Below are positions 9,498-18,274 of a stretch of 64,000 nucleotides of DNA, piece by piece (position 1 is the first letter of the stretch; every line of letters begins with the position of its first letter). The notes below the pieces were generated by a model. The model made no database searches. It was not told where the DNA came from and saw nothing but the letters and a program-made list of their open reading frames with translations. Origin of the DNA: JAOXRU01 sp965247735 (GTDB lineage: Bacteria; Bacteroidota; Bacteroidia; Flavobacteriales; Flavobacteriaceae); contig CBDFHN010000001.1 of NCBI GenBank assembly GCA_965247735.1, positions 248,001 through 312,000 on the forward strand, written 5' to 3'. Position numbers and translations under genes: made by a program.

Positions 9498-11471
9498 TTA
9501 TTTTATTTTTTTAAAGGTAAGCATTGCATTGTTTTGCAAAGCAACTATTTGACTAAAAAATTCTTTAAGGTGATGGTATTCATCTGTGGAAAAATGTGTC
9601 TTGGTGATTTTAAGCTCAAATCTGATGTTAATAATGTTATCCGTTTGTTTTGCTGTAAATTTCATTTTTACACTATGGTCACTCAATACCATTATTTTGT
9701 TGTCTGGAATTTTATCAAGCGTATAACCGTCTGGAACTTTCATGTTAAAAAGATAAGTCAAGTCACGTGGGTATCCATAATCAACAGGAAATAAACGATT
9801 TTTAAGTTTGAATGGGTTATTGATTTTTGTAGTACCAACAAATGGGTTAAAAAATACAATATCTTCATCCATGCTATTGTTGAATACAATAGTGTAGCTT
9901 TCCGAAAGTGGAGGTTCAATTTCATCAAGATTATCCATTTTAATAGGTGTAATTTCTACATCCTTAATGGATTCTTCAAGCGCATCGTAATACTCTTCTA
10001 GACCACTATCTGTAATGTTTTCTCTTTTGCTAATTGCAAAATAACCAGTGGCTCTTTTCTTTAGTGTTCCTTGGAGTTTACCTTCATCATTTTGCCGAAG
10101 TTTTAAAGAGATAATACGTGAGTTTTTTTTATTGGGAGTAATGGTGTGCCAATAGCTACTGTTTTTAAAATCCATTACTCTACCTTCATAATTTAAAGCC
10201 TTATATGGCAATATTCCAAAAGGGAGTTTTTTAAGACTAGCGTCTAAAAGATATGATTGTTCTCCAATAGTAAGCTTAGCAACTAGATAGTTGAAATCTG
10301 TAATTACAGGATGAAGTTTTGTGGGAAGACCATTGTTTCTGGTAGAAAGCAATAGTAATTCTGTTTTTAGACCAGTTGCTAATAATGCATTTATTAAGGA
10401 AAGGTTTATTTCGGCAACATTCCCTGTTTTATCCTCATAAGACCGTTTAATGTTATCGTTTTTAAAAATACCATATTCTTCATTCCAAGTGTAATGGTCT
10501 TGAATAAAGTAAAATATTCTTTTAGCGCGTTCCAATTCATCTGAAATGTTTTTAATATCCGCAGGAATTAATTCCTTAAAATAAGAAGTTTTTTTAAGTT
10601 GTCTTCCAATGTCTTTATCGTTTCTGAATTCTTTGTCAACTGTTTTCCATGTTTTTGTGAATTTTTTCGAGCCACGATCTTTATTTAAGTAGTAGTATTC
10701 AGACAATTGAAATTCAATTTTTGAAATATAATTTTCTTCGGCAAGCATATAGTCTTCTTCTATAAAAGCTGGTATATCTTTCATTATATACTTCAGAACT
10801 TCGCAATCAGATGGATCTGGAAACCCTGGAATGTAAAGACACCTTTTTTTTATACTTGCTTCATTTGTTGATAGTTTTAAGGAACCTTTTAAAACTCTAT
10901 TATACCTATAGTTGCCAAAAATACTTGCATTAAACTCACTATGTATTTTAGGGATATAACCTTGAAACTCCCAGCCTTCAAAGTTAAAGTCGTAGGGTGT
11001 TATTAGGGTGTATTCATATTCTAAAACACTACCAACTGCGGCTTTGGGAAAAGTAAACTCCATTACAGACCAGTTCTTGTTAATGTCTTTTTTGTAAATA
11101 TTATTTTTGTTTACATAAATTTTTTGGTCATTATTATGGCTTACTGCAGTGATTTTTTTGATCACCTCTTTGCTTTTCTTTGTATGGTAATAGGGAATAC
11201 TTATTGTAGCATGCTCGGTGCCTTCTTTTTTTAATATTTTTATTCTGGAGTAGTATTTTTTTACAAGTCTAATTTGATTATTTATAATGTCAAAATAGTT
11301 ATTTCCCCATTCGTAAAGTACCACGGCAGTTGCTGTAGTATCTTTTTCATAAGAAGTCATCTGTAATTCTTCAATAGAAACCTTCCCGATTTTTGGTGGT
11401 GTTAACGTTTTTTGGGAGTAAAAAAAGTTGAATGAAATTAAAAACAGAAAAAAAAAGATAGTTTGTTTCAT
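9498..11471 (-). CDS. Secreted DUF3857/transglutaminase-like protein
   Basis: Signal peptide (MKQTIFFFLFLISFNFFYSQ) then a DUF3857 domain (about 55-240; L-E-Y-E-Y-T-L-I-T-P-Y and F-E-G-W-E-F-Q), a transglutaminase-like domain (about 300-400) and a DUF3858-like C-terminal beta domain. The family is periplasmic or surface exposed in Bacteroidota; its substrate is unknown. In the transglutaminase-like core the usual catalytic Cys position reads K-T-G-N-V-A-E-I-N, with no cysteine, so it is probably a non-catalytic relative. Length 657 is standard. Starts 9 bases after the exonuclease gene stop and ends 4 bases before the channel gene start, inside the operon. Confidence 0.85.
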   Translation of the reverse strand: MKQTIFFFLFLISFNFFYSQKTLTPPKIGKVSIEELQMTSYEKDTTATAVVLYEWGNNYFDIINNQIRLVKKYYSRIKILKKEGTEHATISIPYYHTKKSKEVIKKITAVSHNNDQKIYVNKNNIYKKDINKNWSVMEFTFPKAAVGSVLEYEYTLITPYDFNFEGWEFQGYIPKIHSEFNASIFGNYRYNRVLKGSLKLSTNEASIKKRCLYIPGFPDPSDCEVLKYIMKDIPAFIEEDYMLAEENYISKIEFQLSEYYYLNKDRGSKKFTKTWKTVDKEFRNDKDIGRQLKKTSYFKELIPADIKNISDELERAKRIFYFIQDHYTWNEEYGIFKNDNIKRSYEDKTGNVAEINLSLINALLATGLKTELLLLSTRNNGLPTKLHPVITDFNYLVAKLTIGEQSYLLDASLKKLPFGILPYKALNYEGRVMDFKNSSYWHTITPNKKNSRIISLKLRQNDEGKLQGTLKKRATGYFAISKRENITDSGLEEYYDALEESIKDVEITPIKMDNLDEIEPPLSESYTIVFNNSMDEDIVFFNPFVGTTKINNPFKLKNRLFPVDYGYPRDLTYLFNMKVPDGYTLDKIPDNKIMVLSDHSVKMKFTAKQTDNIINIRFELKITKTHFSTDEYHHLKEFFSQIVALQNNAMLTFKKIK

Positions 11472-11480
11472 TAATCGAAA

Positions 11481-12842
11481 TTAATAAATAATTTTCTTTA
11501 TTCTGTTCTTTTTCCTTAGAAAGCTTTGTATGATATGATGCGCGTCTGGAGTATCTTTCATTGGAGTAATAATATCATTCAAGATTTCAACACTGTTTAT
11601 CTGAAAGTTTAAATTATAAAAAGCAATACCTTTAAACACACCATTTTCAATAAGAATTGCACTTTTTTCTTCTACAGCTCTACCTTGGTCTATTAATATA
11701 AAACTAGCAGATCCAAAGCTGTATTTTTCTATAGCTTTTGTTACTCTATTGTTGTAAACGGCCGACTCTTCTTTTTGTATACAAGCTCCATTGCAGTTTT
11801 GTAAAGCATAGTTAAAACATTGTGTTTCTATAGTTTCTAAAGCACTTAATTTATGACAAAGGTTAAACTCTTCAGCAATTTTTAATAAAACACTTTTAGC
11901 TTGCATCATATTTACAAAAGTAGTTATGGGCTTGCCATTGTTTTTTGCCTTTTCTATCTTAAAATTAAGATAACCATTGGTGTCCATAAAAGAATAAAGG
12001 CCATATTGAAATAGGGTCCTTTTTTGTGCTCGGTTAAGTATAGGGCTATGTATTTTTATTTCTTCACTTTCTTTTAATAAGGCTACAAGTTCACTTCCAG
12101 TTTTTTCGAAAGTAACACTAGCAACCATTTTTTGAATTTTTAATGCCTTGCTTGCTGTTCCTGTAAAATGCTGGTTAACTCTTCTTTTTATATTTTTACT
12201 TTTTCCAATATATATAAGCTCACCCTTTTTATTATGGATGTAATATACTCCAGTTGCGGATGGAAGCTCTTCAACTATTGCAATTAGTTTGGGAGTTAAT
12301 ACTCCTAGTGTTTCCTTTTTTATAAATTCTGAAACAATAGTTTTACTGGTGTCTTTGGCTAGTAGTAGTTGAAAAAGTTTTACCGTAGCTAAAGCATCTC
12401 CACTAGCTCGGTGTCTATCGCTTACAGGGATGCCTAATGAACGTACTAGTTTTCCTAAGCTATATGATTCTTTTCCAGGGATTAGTTTTTTAGAAAGCTC
12501 AACTGTACATAAGGTTTTCTTTTCAAAATCAAAGCCAAGTCTTTTAAACTCTGTTCTTAATATGCGGTAATCAAATTGGGAGTTGTGTGCCACAATAATG
12601 CAGCCCTCAGTAATTTCTATAATACGTTTTGCAACCTCAAAAAATTTGGGAGCAGTAACGAGCATTTTATTTGTAATTCCAGTAAGGTTTACAACAAAAG
12701 GCTGAATTTCTTTTTCAGGATTTACAAGACTAATAAATTGATCTACAATTTCATGTCCATCATATTTGTAAATGGCAATTTCTGTAATTCCTTCTTCATT
12801 GTATTTACCACCTGTGGTTTCTATGTCAACTATTGCGTACAC
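11481..12842 (-). CDS. DnaQ-like 3'-5' exonuclease fused to GIY-YIG (UvrC-N-like) nuclease
   Basis: Two nuclease domains in one cytoplasmic protein. Residues 1-165 form a DEDDh exonuclease: D6-x-E8 in V-D-I-E-T-T-G, D91 in H-N-S-Q-F-D, and H144...D149 in H-R-A-S-G-D-A. Residues about 196-280 form a GIY-YIG domain: G-V-Y-Y-I (198-202), Y-I-G (211-213), R220 and later the asparagine/glutamate region. The C-terminal 170 residues have Cys pairs (C-F-N-Y-A-L-Q-N-C-N-G-A-C) as seen in UvrC/Cho-like proteins. Such fusions are annotated as DNA polymerase III epsilon-like or excinuclease Cho-like and suggest a repair role. GTG start at 12842, 3 bases after the yggS stop. Confidence 0.9.
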   Translation of the reverse strand: MYAIVDIETTGGKYNEEGITEIAIYKYDGHEIVDQFISLVNPEKEIQPFVVNLTGITNKMLVTAPKFFEVAKRIIEITEGCIIVAHNSQFDYRILRTEFKRLGFDFEKKTLCTVELSKKLIPGKESYSLGKLVRSLGIPVSDRHRASGDALATVKLFQLLLAKDTSKTIVSEFIKKETLGVLTPKLIAIVEELPSATGVYYIHNKKGELIYIGKSKNIKRRVNQHFTGTASKALKIQKMVASVTFEKTGSELVALLKESEEIKIHSPILNRAQKRTLFQYGLYSFMDTNGYLNFKIEKAKNNGKPITTFVNMMQAKSVLLKIAEEFNLCHKLSALETIETQCFNYALQNCNGACIQKEESAVYNNRVTKAIEKYSFGSASFILIDQGRAVEEKSAILIENGVFKGIAFYNLNFQINSVEILNDIITPMKDTPDAHHIIQSFLRKKNRIKKIIY

Positions 12843-12845
12843 TGC

Positions 12846-13523
12846 TTATATATTATAGTTTCTAGCTCCAAAAATACTACTTCCAATTCTTACCATGGTA
12901 CTTCCATTGGCAATGGCAATTTTATAATCACCACTCATGCCCATAGATAATTCTTTTAGTGCACATGTTTTGCTTTTGGGGAATTGTTTTTTTAAAGCGT
13001 TAAAAAGAGTAGCCAAGCTCTTAAATTCTGCTGCTACTATTGATTTGTCTTCTGTAAATGTTGCCATTCCCATAAGACCAGTTATTTTTATATGTTCTAA
13101 TGTTTTAAAATCTTCTGAATTTAGAAGCTCTACTGCTTCAGTAGTATTTAATCCAAATTTTGTATCTTCTTTAGCGATATGAATTTGTAATAAACATTCA
13201 ATTATTCTATCGTGCTTTTTTGCTTGTTTGTTTATTTCTAAAAGTAGCTTTAAGTTGTCTACACCATGAATAAGTGCTACATACGGCGCCATGTATTTTA
13301 CCTTATTTCGTTGTACATGACCAATCATATGCCATAAAATATCTTTAGGAAGTGTTTCCCATTTTTCGGACATTTCCTGGATCTTGTTTTCTCCAAATAC
13401 TCGCTGTCCAGCATTATAGGCTTCCTCAATGGCTGTCAAGGGTTTTGTTTTAGAAACAGCTATTAGTGTAGTTTCTTTAGGTAATTCAGTGTTTATATGT
13501 GATAATTGATTTGCTATACTCAT
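12846..13523 (-). CDS. yggS: YggS-family pyridoxal phosphate homeostasis protein (PLPBP)
   Basis: Single-domain TIM-barrel PLP-binding protein (alanine racemase N-terminal fold) that buffers free PLP in the cytoplasm; no enzymatic activity is established for the family. The PLP lysine is K25 in I-A-V-S-K-T-K-P. Family signatures A-G-Q-R-V-F-G-E-N-K-I-Q-E, W-H-M-I-G-H-V-Q-R-N-K and L-S-M-G-M-S-G-D-Y are intact. 225 residues is the normal length. Its ATG overlaps the stop of the DUF1015 gene by 4 bases, consistent with translational coupling. Confidence 0.95.
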   Translation of the reverse strand: MSIANQLSHINTELPKETTLIAVSKTKPLTAIEEAYNAGQRVFGENKIQEMSEKWETLPKDILWHMIGHVQRNKVKYMAPYVALIHGVDNLKLLLEINKQAKKHDRIIECLLQIHIAKEDTKFGLNTTEAVELLNSEDFKTLEHIKITGLMGMATFTEDKSIVAAEFKSLATLFNALKKQFPKSKTCALKELSMGMSGDYKIAIANGSTMVRIGSSIFGARNYNI

Positions 13524-14758
13524 GAAAGTTCATAAATGGTAAGTCCACTTCTTAATTTGGGTTCAATATAAGTGCTTTTTGGAGGCATAACTAGACCTTC
13601 ATCTGCAATGCTTTTTATTTCCTCAATTGTTACTGGAACAGAATTAAAAGCCACAACAAATTCATTGCGATCTATAAGCATCTTCATTTTTATAACGCTA
13701 TCTTTATCAAAACCGTATTTGATACGAGAATCATTTCTAAGATCATTAATTCCTAAAATAGGAGCCAAGATGGTTTCATAAAGAATTTGAGTATCTAATT
13801 TACTTAATGCATCTGTAAATTCATGGTTGGTTTTTCGTAGGTATAACGAATAGAACTCGCCATCTAAATACATGCTAAAATGATGTTTTTTGCTTGGTTT
13901 ATATAATTCTTGCCCTTTATTTTCTATTCTAAATTTTTCATCTAATAACATCAAAAATTGCTCTTTTGATAAACCATTAAGATCTTTTACCATTCTATTG
14001 AATTCGTAAATCTTAATTTCTGATTCAGGAATTAAATAACTCATAAAATAGTCAGATGCTACTTGCGACCTAACCTCTGGATTTTGATCTTTATAATCTT
14101 TTGCTAATAAAGAGGAAGATGCTGATCTATGATGACCATCAGCAATGTATAGGTTGTCAATTTTTGAAAAAGCAGCAGTTAACTGTGTTATCACTTTGCT
14201 TTCAGAAATCCTCCAAAGAGTATGTTTTACTCTATCGGTGGAAGAGAAATGGTATTCTGGTCTAGTTTTACAGACATCAGAAATAATTGTACTTATTTCC
14301 GTATTGTTTTTATAAGTCATTAAAACAGGTTCAGCATTAAACCCAACAATTTTCAGGTACTCCTTAAAGAGTTCTTCTCTATGGGATAGTGTAGCTTCAT
14401 GTTTTTTAATAACATTAGTATTATAATCATTTACAGATGTGCCAGCAAAAATACCGCAAAAAGAATGCTCTTCTTTTTGTAATCTATACACATAAAAACT
14501 GTTTTCTTTATCTTTTTTAAAAATATTACCTTCTAAAAATTCCAAATACCTGTTTCTGACTAAATTAAAACGTTGGGTTCCAGATATTTCTTTTTGAAAT
14601 TTATAACCTGGATTTATAATATGCAGAAAAGAAAACGGATTAAAGTTTAGCTGTGCTTCTAGTTCTTCAGGAGAATAATCTTCATAAGATCTAGAGGCAA
14701 CATGTACTACTTTACCACTTTTTGGTCGTATTGCTTTAAAAGGTTTTAGTTCTGCCAT
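13520..14758 (-). CDS. DUF1015 family protein
   Basis: Full-length DUF1015 (PF06245-type) protein of 412 residues. It begins with the family N-terminus (K-P-F-K-A-I-R-P) and contains the highly conserved I-A-D-G-H-H-R-S-A-S (about residue 206) and a C-terminal V-M-P-P-K-S-T-Y-I-E-P-K-L-R-S-G-L. No signal peptide. The family has distant similarity to ParB/sulfiredoxin-type folds, members of which include free-serine kinases such as SbnI; a kinase activity here is only a guess. Context in this operon, between a hydroxyacyl-CoA dehydrogenase and a PLP protein, points to central or amino-acid metabolism. It starts 7 bases after its upstream gene stops. Confidence 0.9.
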   Translation of the reverse strand: MAELKPFKAIRPKSGKVVHVASRSYEDYSPEELEAQLNFNPFSFLHIINPGYKFQKEISGTQRFNLVRNRYLEFLEGNIFKKDKENSFYVYRLQKEEHSFCGIFAGTSVNDYNTNVIKKHEATLSHREELFKEYLKIVGFNAEPVLMTYKNNTEISTIISDVCKTRPEYHFSSTDRVKHTLWRISESKVITQLTAAFSKIDNLYIADGHHRSASSSLLAKDYKDQNPEVRSQVASDYFMSYLIPESEIKIYEFNRMVKDLNGLSKEQFLMLLDEKFRIENKGQELYKPSKKHHFSMYLDGEFYSLYLRKTNHEFTDALSKLDTQILYETILAPILGINDLRNDSRIKYGFDKDSVIKMKMLIDRNEFVVAFNSVPVTIEEIKSIADEGLVMPPKSTYIEPKLRSGLTIYELS

Positions 14759-14765
14759 TAGAAAA

Positions 14766-15653
14766 TTATAAAAATTGGGGAGCTACTTTTTCAGCCTTTT
14801 TTGATTCTGAATAGTCATAAAATCCTTGTCCAGATTTTACTCCCAATTTGTTTGCCATTACCATATTAACTAGTAATGGGCAAGGAGCGTATTTGGGATT
14901 TTTAAATCCGTCATACATTACATTAAGTATAGAAAGACAAACATCAAGACCAATAAAATCCGCTAATTGTAGTGGTCCCATTGGGTGCGCCATTCCAAAT
15001 TTCATAACAGTATCTATTTCTGCAACACCTGCAACACCATTGTATAACGTTTCAATAGATTCATTTAGCATTGGCATTAGTATTCTATTGGCAACAAAAC
15101 CAGGATAATCATTTACTTCAACAGGAGATTTACCAAGCTTTCCCGTGAGTTCCATAATGGTATTTGTAACTTCATCTGCAGTATCATAACCTCTAATAAT
15201 TTCTACAAGTTTCATGATTGGCACAGGATTCATAAAATGCATGCCAATTACTTGTGTTGGTCGCTTAGTTGCAGCTGCTATTTTTGTAATAGATATAGAA
15301 GAGGTATTGGTTGCTAAAATGGTGTTATCAGCACATAAATTATCCAACTCCGTAAAAATTTTAAGTTTCAGATCAACATTTTCGGTTGCAGCTTCTACCA
15401 CTAAATCTGCCAAAACCACACCTTCTTTAATGCTAGTATAGGTTGTTATATTTTGTAGCGTACTTTCTTTTTCCTCGGTAGTAATCTTTTCTTTAGTAAC
15501 CATTCTGTCCAAATTTTTGGATATAGTTGCCATTCCTTTGTCTAAAGATTCTTGAGAAATATCTATAAGTTGTACATGGTATCCATGTTGCGCAAAAGTG
15601 TGTGCAATTCCATTTCCCATGGTTCCAGAACCAATAACAGCTATGTTTTTCAT
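14766..15653 (-). CDS. 3-hydroxybutyryl-CoA (3-hydroxyacyl-CoA) dehydrogenase
   Basis: NAD-dependent oxidation of 3-hydroxyacyl-CoA to 3-oxoacyl-CoA. The Rossmann motif G-S-G-T-M-G-N-G-I-A is at residues 8-17, followed by the catalytic-domain signatures S-S-I-S-I-T-K, G-M-H-F-M-N-P-V-P (catalytic His) and the C-terminal N-R-I-L-M-P-M-L-N-E and G-P-L-Q-L-A-D-F-I-G-L-D. The 295-residue single-function form is the type called Hbd/PaaH; it lacks the crotonase domain of FadB. Second gene of the operon, 13 bases after the Gfo/Idh gene. Confidence 0.95.
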   Translation of the reverse strand: MKNIAVIGSGTMGNGIAHTFAQHGYHVQLIDISQESLDKGMATISKNLDRMVTKEKITTEEKESTLQNITTYTSIKEGVVLADLVVEAATENVDLKLKIFTELDNLCADNTILATNTSSISITKIAAATKRPTQVIGMHFMNPVPIMKLVEIIRGYDTADEVTNTIMELTGKLGKSPVEVNDYPGFVANRILMPMLNESIETLYNGVAGVAEIDTVMKFGMAHPMGPLQLADFIGLDVCLSILNVMYDGFKNPKYAPCPLLVNMVMANKLGVKSGQGFYDYSESKKAEKVAPQFL

Positions 15654-15666
15654 ATGATATATTTTA

Positions 15667-16626
15667 TTAAAAAGAGTGTATTATTTTTAATGCAACCGCT
15701 AGAGCTTCCATTCCCTGTTTTAGACTTACAATAGGTGTGGTATTTGTAGTTATAGCATCTGCAAAAGTTTCTAATTCATCCAGAATAGCATTATTACTAT
15801 CAATCTCTGGGTTTTCAAAATAAATTTGTTTTTTCTCTCCTTCTGCATTTTGTAATACCAATGCAAATTCGCTAGGTACTTCTGGAGCATCTTTCATTTT
15901 AACGACTTCTGTCTTTTTCTCAAGAAAATCAACAGAAATATATGCATCTTTTTGAAAAAATCGCGATTTACGCATGTTTTTCATAGAAATTCTACTTGCA
16001 GTAAGATTGGCTACACATCCATTTTCAAATTCTAATCTTGCATTTGCAATGTCTGGAGATTTGCTAATTACAGAAACACCACTAGCATGTATATTTTTTA
16101 CTTTAGAATTTACAACACTTAAGATGATATCAATATCGTGTATCATTAGATCTAATACCACTGGAACATCTGTGCCTCTAGGATTAAACTCAGCCAGTCG
16201 ATGTGTTTCAATAAACATAGGCGATTTAATGCTATCCTTTATTGCACTAAAGGCAGGATTAAAACGTTCTACATGACCTACTTGACCTTTAACCTGATGT
16301 TTTTCTGCCAGGGCAACAATTTTTTCAGCTTCTTCAAGTGTATTGGCAATTGGTTTTTCAATAAAAATATGCTTACCAGATTCTATTGCTTTTTTGGCAC
16401 AGTCATAATGAGAAAGCGTTGGTGTAACAATATCTACAACATCAACAGCAGCAACAAGCTCTTCAACAGAAGAAAATAAATGATAGCCAAATTCCGCAGC
16501 TACTTTTTTTGCATTTTCTCCATCAGGATCATAAAAACCAACCAGCTCATATTTTTCAGATTGTGCTATTAATCTTAAATGTATTTTACCAAGATGACCG
16601 GCACCTAAAACTCCTGCTTTCAACAT
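15667..16626 (-). CDS. Gfo/Idh/MocA family NAD(P)-dependent oxidoreductase
   Basis: N-terminal Rossmann domain with G-V-L-G-A-G-H-L-G-K-I-H, the family motif I-E-K-P-I-A-N-T (the E-K-P lysine is catalytic in relatives) and a C-terminal alpha/beta domain with H-D-I-D-I-I-L (the D-x-x-x-H-like acid/His region). The substrate, usually a sugar or inositol derivative, cannot be told from sequence. The ATG at 16626 gives M-L-K-A-G-V-L-G-A-G directly before the first strand and is preferred; the open frame extends 16 codons upstream to 16674. First gene of the eight-gene minus-strand operon ending with miaA. Confidence 0.92.
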   Translation of the reverse strand: MLKAGVLGAGHLGKIHLRLIAQSEKYELVGFYDPDGENAKKVAAEFGYHLFSSVEELVAAVDVVDIVTPTLSHYDCAKKAIESGKHIFIEKPIANTLEEAEKIVALAEKHQVKGQVGHVERFNPAFSAIKDSIKSPMFIETHRLAEFNPRGTDVPVVLDLMIHDIDIILSVVNSKVKNIHASGVSVISKSPDIANARLEFENGCVANLTASRISMKNMRKSRFFQKDAYISVDFLEKKTEVVKMKDAPEVPSEFALVLQNAEGEKKQIYFENPEIDSNNAILDELETFADAITTNTTPIVSLKQGMEALAVALKIIHSF

Positions 16627-16959
16627 ATAATGTGTGTTTTTCACAAAAGTAACATTCTCGATTGATTTGTTCAATAGAAATTGAGAATTAAACGATCAAG
16701 TGGTAGAAATTATAACAATAACAAGTATTGCAATGTGGTAATATAGCAATTTACACTTCTATAGAGTCTCACTATTTTATGAGGCTGTTATTTTGAGCTA
16801 GAAAAGAACTTATTTTAAAGCTATAATTAATATAATGTTACTTAAGTGTTGTGTTACATCTGTTTCGAAGTTAAACGGTGAAAAAAATAAGATTACTTCT
16901 TTCCTAAAACTAGTTTTTTACTAAAGATTTAATACTTTTATCGTTCTAAAAACACAAAA
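16627..16959. other. Intergenic region between divergent units
   Basis: About 330 bases between the Gfo/Idh operon (-) and pcm (+), so it should hold both promoters. I see no convincing TAnnTTTG box; TACTTTTA just before pcm is the nearest. A single G-T-T-A-A-A-C-G-G at about 16871 resembles the LytTR-like sites at 19.86 kb but is alone. No RNA gene or repeat recognised. Confidence 0.4.
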
Positions 16960-17601
16960 TTGAAGGATACGCTTAAGCATCAAGGGATGAGAAATAAACT
17001 AGTAGAAATACTAGTTAAAAAAGAAATTGAAGATAAAAAAGTGTTAAGTGCTGTTAGACAAATTCCAAGGCATTTATTTATGGACAGCAGTTTTGAAGAT
17101 CATGCTTATCAAGACAAGGCTTTTCCTATTGCTGCTAATCAGACTATTTCTCAGCCTTATACTGTAGCATTTCAATCTCAATTATTAGAAATTAAATCTG
17201 GTGATAAAGTTTTAGAAATTGGAACAGGTAGTGGTTATCAAGCGGCTGTTTTGTTACATTTAGGAGCAGAGGTCTATAGTATAGAGCGGCAACAAGAATT
17301 GTTTAAAAAAACATCTTTGTTTTTTAAGAAAATGGGATATAGACCTAAAAAGCTAATTTTTGGAGATGGGTATAAAGGATTGCCTGCTGGTGCTCCTTTT
17401 GATAAAATTATTGTTACTGCTGGTGCTCCTTTTGTGCCGAAAGCATTGTTAGGGCAGCTAAAAATTGGAGGTATATTGGTAATTCCAGTAGGGGATTCTG
17501 TTCAGATTATGACACGTTTTATTAGAAAATCAGAAAAAGAATTTGAGAAAAAAGAATATGGTGATTTTAGATTTGTACCATTGCTAGAAGATAGAAATTA
17601 A
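16960..17601 (+). CDS. pcm: Protein-L-isoaspartate O-methyltransferase
   Basis: SAM-dependent repair methyltransferase that methylates L-isoaspartyl residues in aged proteins. The family signatures are present: V-L-E-I-G-T-G-S-G-Y-Q-A-A-V-L (SAM motif I, about residues 85-99), the pre-motif A-N-Q-T-I-S-Q-P-Y-T-V-A (SQP), and I-V-T-A-G-A-P (post II). The start codon is TTG at 16960; it gives M-K-D-T-L-K-H-Q-G-M-R, which matches the usual N-terminus of flavobacterial Pcm, whereas the first ATG (16987) would remove nine conserved residues. Convergent with smpB 23 bases away. Confidence 0.95.
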   Translation: MKDTLKHQGMRNKLVEILVKKEIEDKKVLSAVRQIPRHLFMDSSFEDHAYQDKAFPIAANQTISQPYTVAFQSQLLEIKSGDKVLEIGTGSGYQAAVLLHLGAEVYSIERQQELFKKTSLFFKKMGYRPKKLIFGDGYKGLPAGAPFDKIIVTAGAPFVPKALLGQLKIGGILVIPVGDSVQIMTRFIRKSEKEFEKKEYGDFRFVPLLEDRN

Positions 17602-17624
17602 GAATATGCAGTAAAAAGTAGCTT

Positions 17625-18083
17625 TTAATTGTGCTCTTTTTTTATCCGTGCAAGATCTCTTTTATTATCTCGATCTCTCATTGTTTCCCGTTTATCATGA
17701 ATTTTTTTACCTCTTACTAAAGCAATTTGCATTTTGGCATAACCGTTATTATTTATAAAAAGACGAAGTGGAACCATAGTAATCCCTGTGTTTTTTACCT
17801 CTTTATACCATTTTTTTAATTCCTTTTTATTTAAAAGTAATTTTCTTGAAGCTCTTGGTTTATGATTGTAGTAGTTTCCTTGTAAGTATTCGTCTACATA
17901 CATGTTAATAACAAAGAGTTCTCCTTGTTCGTTAAACTCACAAAAACTTTCTGAGATAGATGCTTTGCCTAGTCGTATTGATTTTATTTCTGTTCCTGAT
18001 AATACAATACCAGCAATATACTTGTCTAAAATCTCATACTCAAAACGAGCTTTCTTGTTTTTTATATTTATTTCTTTCTGCAT
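17625..18083 (-). CDS. smpB: SsrA-binding protein SmpB
   Basis: Binds tmRNA and brings it to stalled ribosomes for trans-translation. 152 residues; family landmarks N-K-K-A-R-F-E-Y, L-S-G-T-E-I-K-S-I-R-L-G-K-A-S-I, Y-x-x-G-N-Y-Y-N-H-x-P-x-R-x-R-K-L-L-L and a basic C-terminal tail with K-K-I-H-D-K-R-E-T-M-R-D-R-D that becomes helical on the ribosome. ATG at 18083. The ssrA (tmRNA) gene itself is not in this window. Confidence 0.97.
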   Translation of the reverse strand: MQKEINIKNKKARFEYEILDKYIAGIVLSGTEIKSIRLGKASISESFCEFNEQGELFVINMYVDEYLQGNYYNHKPRASRKLLLNKKELKKWYKEVKNTGITMVPLRLFINNNGYAKMQIALVRGKKIHDKRETMRDRDNKRDLARIKKEHN

Positions 18084-18274
18084 TCGGAAGCCAAAAATAC
18101 TAACAATTCAACTTTTAAGTGCTGCTAATCTTATTTATTTTTTGTTTTTGACAAATGTCTTCTGTAATTTGTAAAATAAAAAAGTGTTTCACTTAATTTT
18201 AAGATAAGTTTTACGACAGATGTATTAGTTTTGATTTTCTAGAAGAATATATCACCTTATAACTCTTTAACCAT

